From the NCBI GenBank assembly GCA_004562915.1, contig SFQZ01000036.1, positions 1 through 25,818 of the forward strand: DNA of 25,818 bases. Reading direction: 5' to 3'. Position 1 is the first letter of the stretch. Each line of letters opens with the position of its first letter. The notes beneath the pieces were generated by a model. That model saw only the letters and a program-made list of their open reading frames with translations. It did not search any database and was not told where the DNA came from. The position numbers were made by a program, and so were the translations under genes. The DNA comes from a bacterium (GTDB taxonomy: Bacteria > Bacillota_A > Clostridia > Lachnospirales > Lachnospiraceae). This document shows, piece by piece, positions 22,975-25,818 of the stretch.

Positions 22975-24642
22975 ATGGAGAAAAAGTGGTGGAAAGAAAG
23001 TGTTGTATATCAGATTTATCCAAGAAGTTTTATGGACAGCAACAGTGATGGAATCGGAGATTTGAACGGTATTACGGAAAAGATGGATTATCTGCAGGAG
23101 CTTGGTGTGGATGTAGTATGGCTATCACCTGTATATCAGTCACCAAATGATGATAATGGGTATGATATCAGTGATTATCAGGCAATTATGACAGAGTTCG
23201 GAACAATGGAAGATTTTGACCGTATGCTTGCGGCGGCTCATGCGCATGGAATTAAGCTGGTAATGGATCTTGTGGTAAATCATACTTCTGATGAGCATCG
23301 ATGGTTTGTGGAAAGTCGTAAATCACTGGATAACCCTTATCGTGATTATTATATCTGGAGACCGGCAAAGGACGGAAAAGAGCCAAATAACTGGGGATCG
23401 TGTTTTTCTGGTCCGGCATGGGAATATGATGAACAGACAGACATGTATTTCCTGCATTTGTTTTCAAAAAAACAGCCGGATCTGAATTGGGATAATCCGA
23501 AAGTACGTCAGGAAGTATTTGATATGATGAACTGGTGGCTGGACAAAGGTGTGGATGGCTTCCGTATGGATGTGATCAGTCTGATTTCCAAGAAACCGGA
23601 TCTGCCGGACGGACCAGTAGGGATTAACGGTTATGCCAGCTTCAATGAACCGGCAAATGGACCTCATGTGCATGAATATCTTCAGGAGATGAGAGAAAAA
23701 GTGCTGAATCGTGCAGACACCATCACAGTAGGAGAGTGTTCGGGTGTGACTTTGGAGGAAGCAAAAAAGTATGCCAGAAGTGATGGGAAAGAACTGAATA
23801 TGGTATTTCAGTTTGAACATATGGACGTGGATGCTGATGTGGACAGCAAATGGACAGATAAAAAAATGGATCTGCGTGATCTGAAAGCTGTTATGACAAA
23901 ATGGCAGAAAGGTCTGGAGGAAATCGCATGGAACAGTCTGTTCTGGGAAAACCATGATCAGCCTCGTTCTATTTCCCGTTTTGGTAACGACAGCGCTCAA
24001 TATCATGATTTGTCTGCAAAAATGCTGGCAACCTGTTTGCATATGATGCAGGGAACTCCTTATGTATATCAGGGACAAGAGTTGGGTATGACCAATGTGC
24101 CTTTTACTTGTGTGGAAGAGTTTAGAGATTTGGAAAGTATCAATGCATACCATGAACTGGTGGAGGATCAGAAGGTATTTACACACGAAGAAATGATGCG
24201 TTATCTGTGCTGCAAGAGCCGTGACAATGCAAGAACACCGTTCCAGTGGGATGATTCCGAAAATGCCGGATTTACCACAGGTACCCCATGGATCATGATT
24301 AATCCCAATTATACAGAGATCAATGCCAAAAAGCAGCTGGCAGATCCGGATTCCGTATTCCATTATTATCAAAAACTGATCCGCCTGAGAAAAGAAAAAG
24401 ATCTGATCGTATATGGAACTTACGATCTTCTGATGCCGGAATCAAAAGAAATCTATATGTACACCAGAACACTGGGAGAGGAGAAACTGATTACTGTATG
24501 TAATTTCTCTGATCAGGAAATCCAGATAGATCTTCCGGAAGAATTCATTGGTGGAAAATATCTGATCAGTAATTATGAAGAACAGCCGATTGTAGAGAAG
24601 ATGGCTGTACGTCCTTATGAAGCGTTTGTGATTGAGGTTTGA
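22975..24642 (+). CDS. GH13 alpha-glucosidase, oligo-1,6-glucosidase type
   Basis: This 555-residue cytoplasmic enzyme would split glucose from the non-reducing ends of isomalto-oligosaccharides and related short alpha-glucans. The four GH13 regions are DLVVNH (98-103), GFRMDVI with nucleophile Asp199, VGECSG with the acid/base Glu, and FWENHDQPR with the transition-state Asp. Val200, directly after the nucleophile, is the residue associated with alpha-1,6 specificity in oligo-1,6-glucosidases; maltases usually have Thr or Ala there. Length matches MalL-type enzymes. The AGGAG site is 12 bases from the ATG, longer than usual. It is monocistronic, with its own promoter, structured leader and terminator. 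Trehalose-6-phosphate hydrolase is the main alternative. Confidence 0.9.
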   Translation: MEKKWWKESVVYQIYPRSFMDSNSDGIGDLNGITEKMDYLQELGVDVVWLSPVYQSPNDDNGYDISDYQAIMTEFGTMEDFDRMLAAAHAHGIKLVMDLVVNHTSDEHRWFVESRKSLDNPYRDYYIWRPAKDGKEPNNWGSCFSGPAWEYDEQTDMYFLHLFSKKQPDLNWDNPKVRQEVFDMMNWWLDKGVDGFRMDVISLISKKPDLPDGPVGINGYASFNEPANGPHVHEYLQEMREKVLNRADTITVGECSGVTLEEAKKYARSDGKELNMVFQFEHMDVDADVDSKWTDKKMDLRDLKAVMTKWQKGLEEIAWNSLFWENHDQPRSISRFGNDSAQYHDLSAKMLATCLHMMQGTPYVYQGQELGMTNVPFTCVEEFRDLESINAYHELVEDQKVFTHEEMMRYLCCKSRDNARTPFQWDDSENAGFTTGTPWIMINPNYTEINAKKQLADPDSVFHYYQKLIRLRKEKDLIVYGTYDLLMPESKEIYMYTRTLGEEKLITVCNFSDQEIQIDLPEEFIGGKYLISNYEEQPIVEKMAVRPYEAFVIEV

Positions 24643-24711
24643 TTTTTTAGAAAATATACGGAAAATAACTTGAGAAAAGTAAACTCCACCACAATTTATT
24701 TTTCATATTTT

Positions 24712-24745
24712 ACAGGAGATTTTTGAGCAAAATCTCCTGTTTTCT
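24712..24745 (+). terminator. Rho-independent terminator of the glucosidase gene
   Basis: A perfect 12-bp stem, ACAGGAGATTTT (24712-24723) with AAAATCTCCTGT (24729-24740), has a 5-base loop and is followed by TTTTCT. Confidence 0.93.
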
Positions 24746-24753
24746 GTTATAAT
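24745..24753 (+). promoter_or_regulatory. Extended -10 promoter of the beta-propeller-like gene
   Basis: TGT precedes TATAAT (24748-24753), an extended -10 element directly after the terminator. A -35-like TTGAGC (24723-24728) lies 19 bases upstream, inside the hairpin loop region. Confidence 0.5.
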
Positions 24754-24814
24754 TATCTCAACTTATCGAATAATAATTGATTGCTGTGCATTGAAAAGGA
24801 ATTAAGGTGGTATT

Positions 24815-25561
24815 TTGGAAGTGAAAAAACGAACAATTATTGTAACAGTAGCTACGTTATTTATGTTAGTATTCATTTCAATAGGTGTACTTCATGTACG
24901 AGAAGTAATGCAATGGGAGAATCGTCTATATGTTCCGACAATGATCCAGAAACTGGATGATACATATTTTATTGTAGATTGTTGGAATCATCGGGTTTTA
25001 TATAATGAATGCCTTGATAAAAATATCAAAGAATGGTCTACATTAACTGATGAAGGATATATAGCAGGTCATACGATTGCATCAGATGGAGAGGTTTTTC
25101 TTTTGGATAATACAGATGCTTCAGAAATGTTGGTGTATAAGAAAAATGAAAATGGAATATTCGAGAAAACTCAAACAATAGCTGGCATCCTTGGAAGACC
25201 ACATTATACATTATATGACGCTGAAAGAGATCGTTTTTTGGTTATAGGATCTGTCTGTGGGAAAATATATGAATTTAAAAACATTAATGGTGTGGTGGAC
25301 TGGACAAATACAATGAAACTCGAAGAGATTGAAGGAAGTTATGTCAGATCAATATCCATAATTGAAGGAAAATTGTATACAGTGTCTGGACCAAATGCTA
25401 TATGTGTTTATGATATATTGGAAGATGGTTTCAGATTTGATTGTTCTTATGAAGTGCCACAAAAATATAGTGGAATGAATGGTATTCAAAAGATTGGAGA
25501 TTACTTTTATCTGACAGTCAATACCCTGCTGAAAAACAGAGAACTGAAGGTTCAGAAATGA
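24815..25561 (+). CDS. Signal-anchored beta-propeller-like protein, truncated at the 3' end
   Basis: These 248 codons encode a short basic N-terminus, one hydrophobic signal-anchor helix (residues 7-27) and an extracytoplasmic region of repeated beta units (FIVDCWNHRVLYN, VFLLDNTDASEMLVYK, FLVIGSVCGKIYEF, KLYTVSGPNAICVYD). It resembles NHL or YncE-like propellers of unknown ligand. The final ten residues (LLKNRELKVQK) do not continue the pattern and lie where a second frame becomes mntP-like, so the gene seems to have lost its last blades by a deletion near 25515-25525. The start is TTG 24815 or GTG 24821; AAGGTGG lies 4 or 10 bases upstream of them. Its codon use is more AT-rich than that of its neighbours. 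Confidence 0.6.
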   Translation: MEVKKRTIIVTVATLFMLVFISIGVLHVREVMQWENRLYVPTMIQKLDDTYFIVDCWNHRVLYNECLDKNIKEWSTLTDEGYIAGHTIASDGEVFLLDNTDASEMLVYKKNENGIFEKTQTIAGILGRPHYTLYDAERDRFLVIGSVCGKIYEFKNINGVVDWTNTMKLEEIEGSYVRSISIIEGKLYTVSGPNAICVYDILEDGFRFDCSYEVPQKYSGMNGIQKIGDYFYLTVNTLLKNRELKVQK

Positions 25562-25818
25562 CTATGGAATACAATTTGTCGGGTCTGAACGGAAAAGAAA
25601 AGGAAGAAGAAAATGAGAATGATCATGCGTTGACCATGAAACTGCTTATAGTACAGGGGATTGCCACATCCATCGATGCACTGTCAGTCGGTTTTACCAT
25701 TGCTGAATATGATGTGATTCATGCTTTGATCAGCTGCATGATCATTGGCATCGTGACCCTTGGCATCTGCCTTGCCGGACTGCATCTTGGCAGAAAATTC
25801 GGCATTAGAGGCCGAGAA
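25522..25818 (+). pseudogene. mntP: 5'-truncated mntP-like manganese efflux gene (runs off window)
   Basis: This frame encodes an acidic hydrophilic loop (GKEKEEENENDH), then LLIVQGIATSIDALSVGFTIAEYD and a second hydrophobic helix ending LAGLHLGRKFG. That is the cytoplasmic loop and the start of the second three-helix half of MntP (DUF204). The first half, with its own conserved aspartate helix, is absent. Upstream the frame passes into the propeller gene. ATG 25558 overlaps the propeller stop (ATGA) and follows GAAGG, so a half-length product could be translated, but normal transport is unlikely. The reading continues past the window end. Confidence 0.65.

Overview
The window comes from a low-GC anaerobic Firmicute, most likely a member of the Lachnospiraceae. 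The evidence is AT-rich coding sequence, AGGAGG-type ribosome binding sites, TTGACA/TATAAT-type promoters, a WbaP-like sugar transferase next to an LCP protein, and short lineage-typical zinc-ribbon and LspA-like genes. I saw no rRNA, tRNA, CRISPR array or intact transposase.

Positions 1-17,460 are a cell-surface polysaccharide locus. A plus-strand operon (1-5398) encodes a cut-off GT2 glycosyltransferase, a two-domain GT2 enzyme, dTDP-4-dehydrorhamnose reductase (rfbD) and a large membrane protein resembling DUF2142/GT-C enzymes. It meets, tail to tail at a perfect 19-bp hairpin, a minus-strand operon encoding a GtrB/ArnC-like polyprenyl-phosphate glycosyltransferase, a small DegT-like PLP protein and an ATP-grasp ligase. 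Divergent from that, behind back-to-back promoters (8848-8921), lies a plus-strand operon with two overlapping half-size SMR/ArnE-ArnF-like membrane proteins, an RffA/WecE-type sugar 4-aminotransferase and two more GT2 enzymes. A separate promoter then drives the initiating undecaprenyl-phosphate sugar transferase and an LCP attachment protein, and a rhamnosyltransferase follows a terminator. Together these genes look able to make a rhamnose-containing glycan, start it on a lipid carrier, decorate it outside the membrane with a lipid-delivered amino sugar (possibly aminoacylated by the ATP-grasp enzyme), and attach it to the wall.

Positions 17,500-21,990 hold housekeeping and quality-control genes: a membrane-anchored HtrA protease with an Asn/Gln-rich repeat, a ClpX with an extended N-terminal region and no adjacent clpP, a zinc-ribbon protein and an LspA-like peptidase.

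Positions 21,990-25,818 show gene decay around one intact gene, a GH13 oligo-1,6-glucosidase-type enzyme. To its left are two facing 3' gene remnants (a nitrite/sulfite-reductase-like tail and a LysR-like tail) joined where both lost their 5' ends. To its right a beta-propeller-like gene runs out of frame into the middle of an mntP-like gene.

The most unusual signal is a recurring non-coding element. A 64-nt, indel-free, 81% identical hairpin sequence starts at the predicted transcription start of both the GtrB-like operon (8777-8840, minus) and the glucosidase gene (22886-22949, plus). A third copy with the same helix and internal-loop architecture lies before the zinc-ribbon gene (20902-20965), and its 3' half (GTAATCAC-N3-TGACACCC-N2-ATCAT) recurs exactly in the leader of the SMR operon (8940-8965). 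Stem changes are compensatory, and all copies point towards the downstream gene. This suggests an undescribed structured 5' leader RNA family, or a dispersed palindromic repeat that inserts at promoters.
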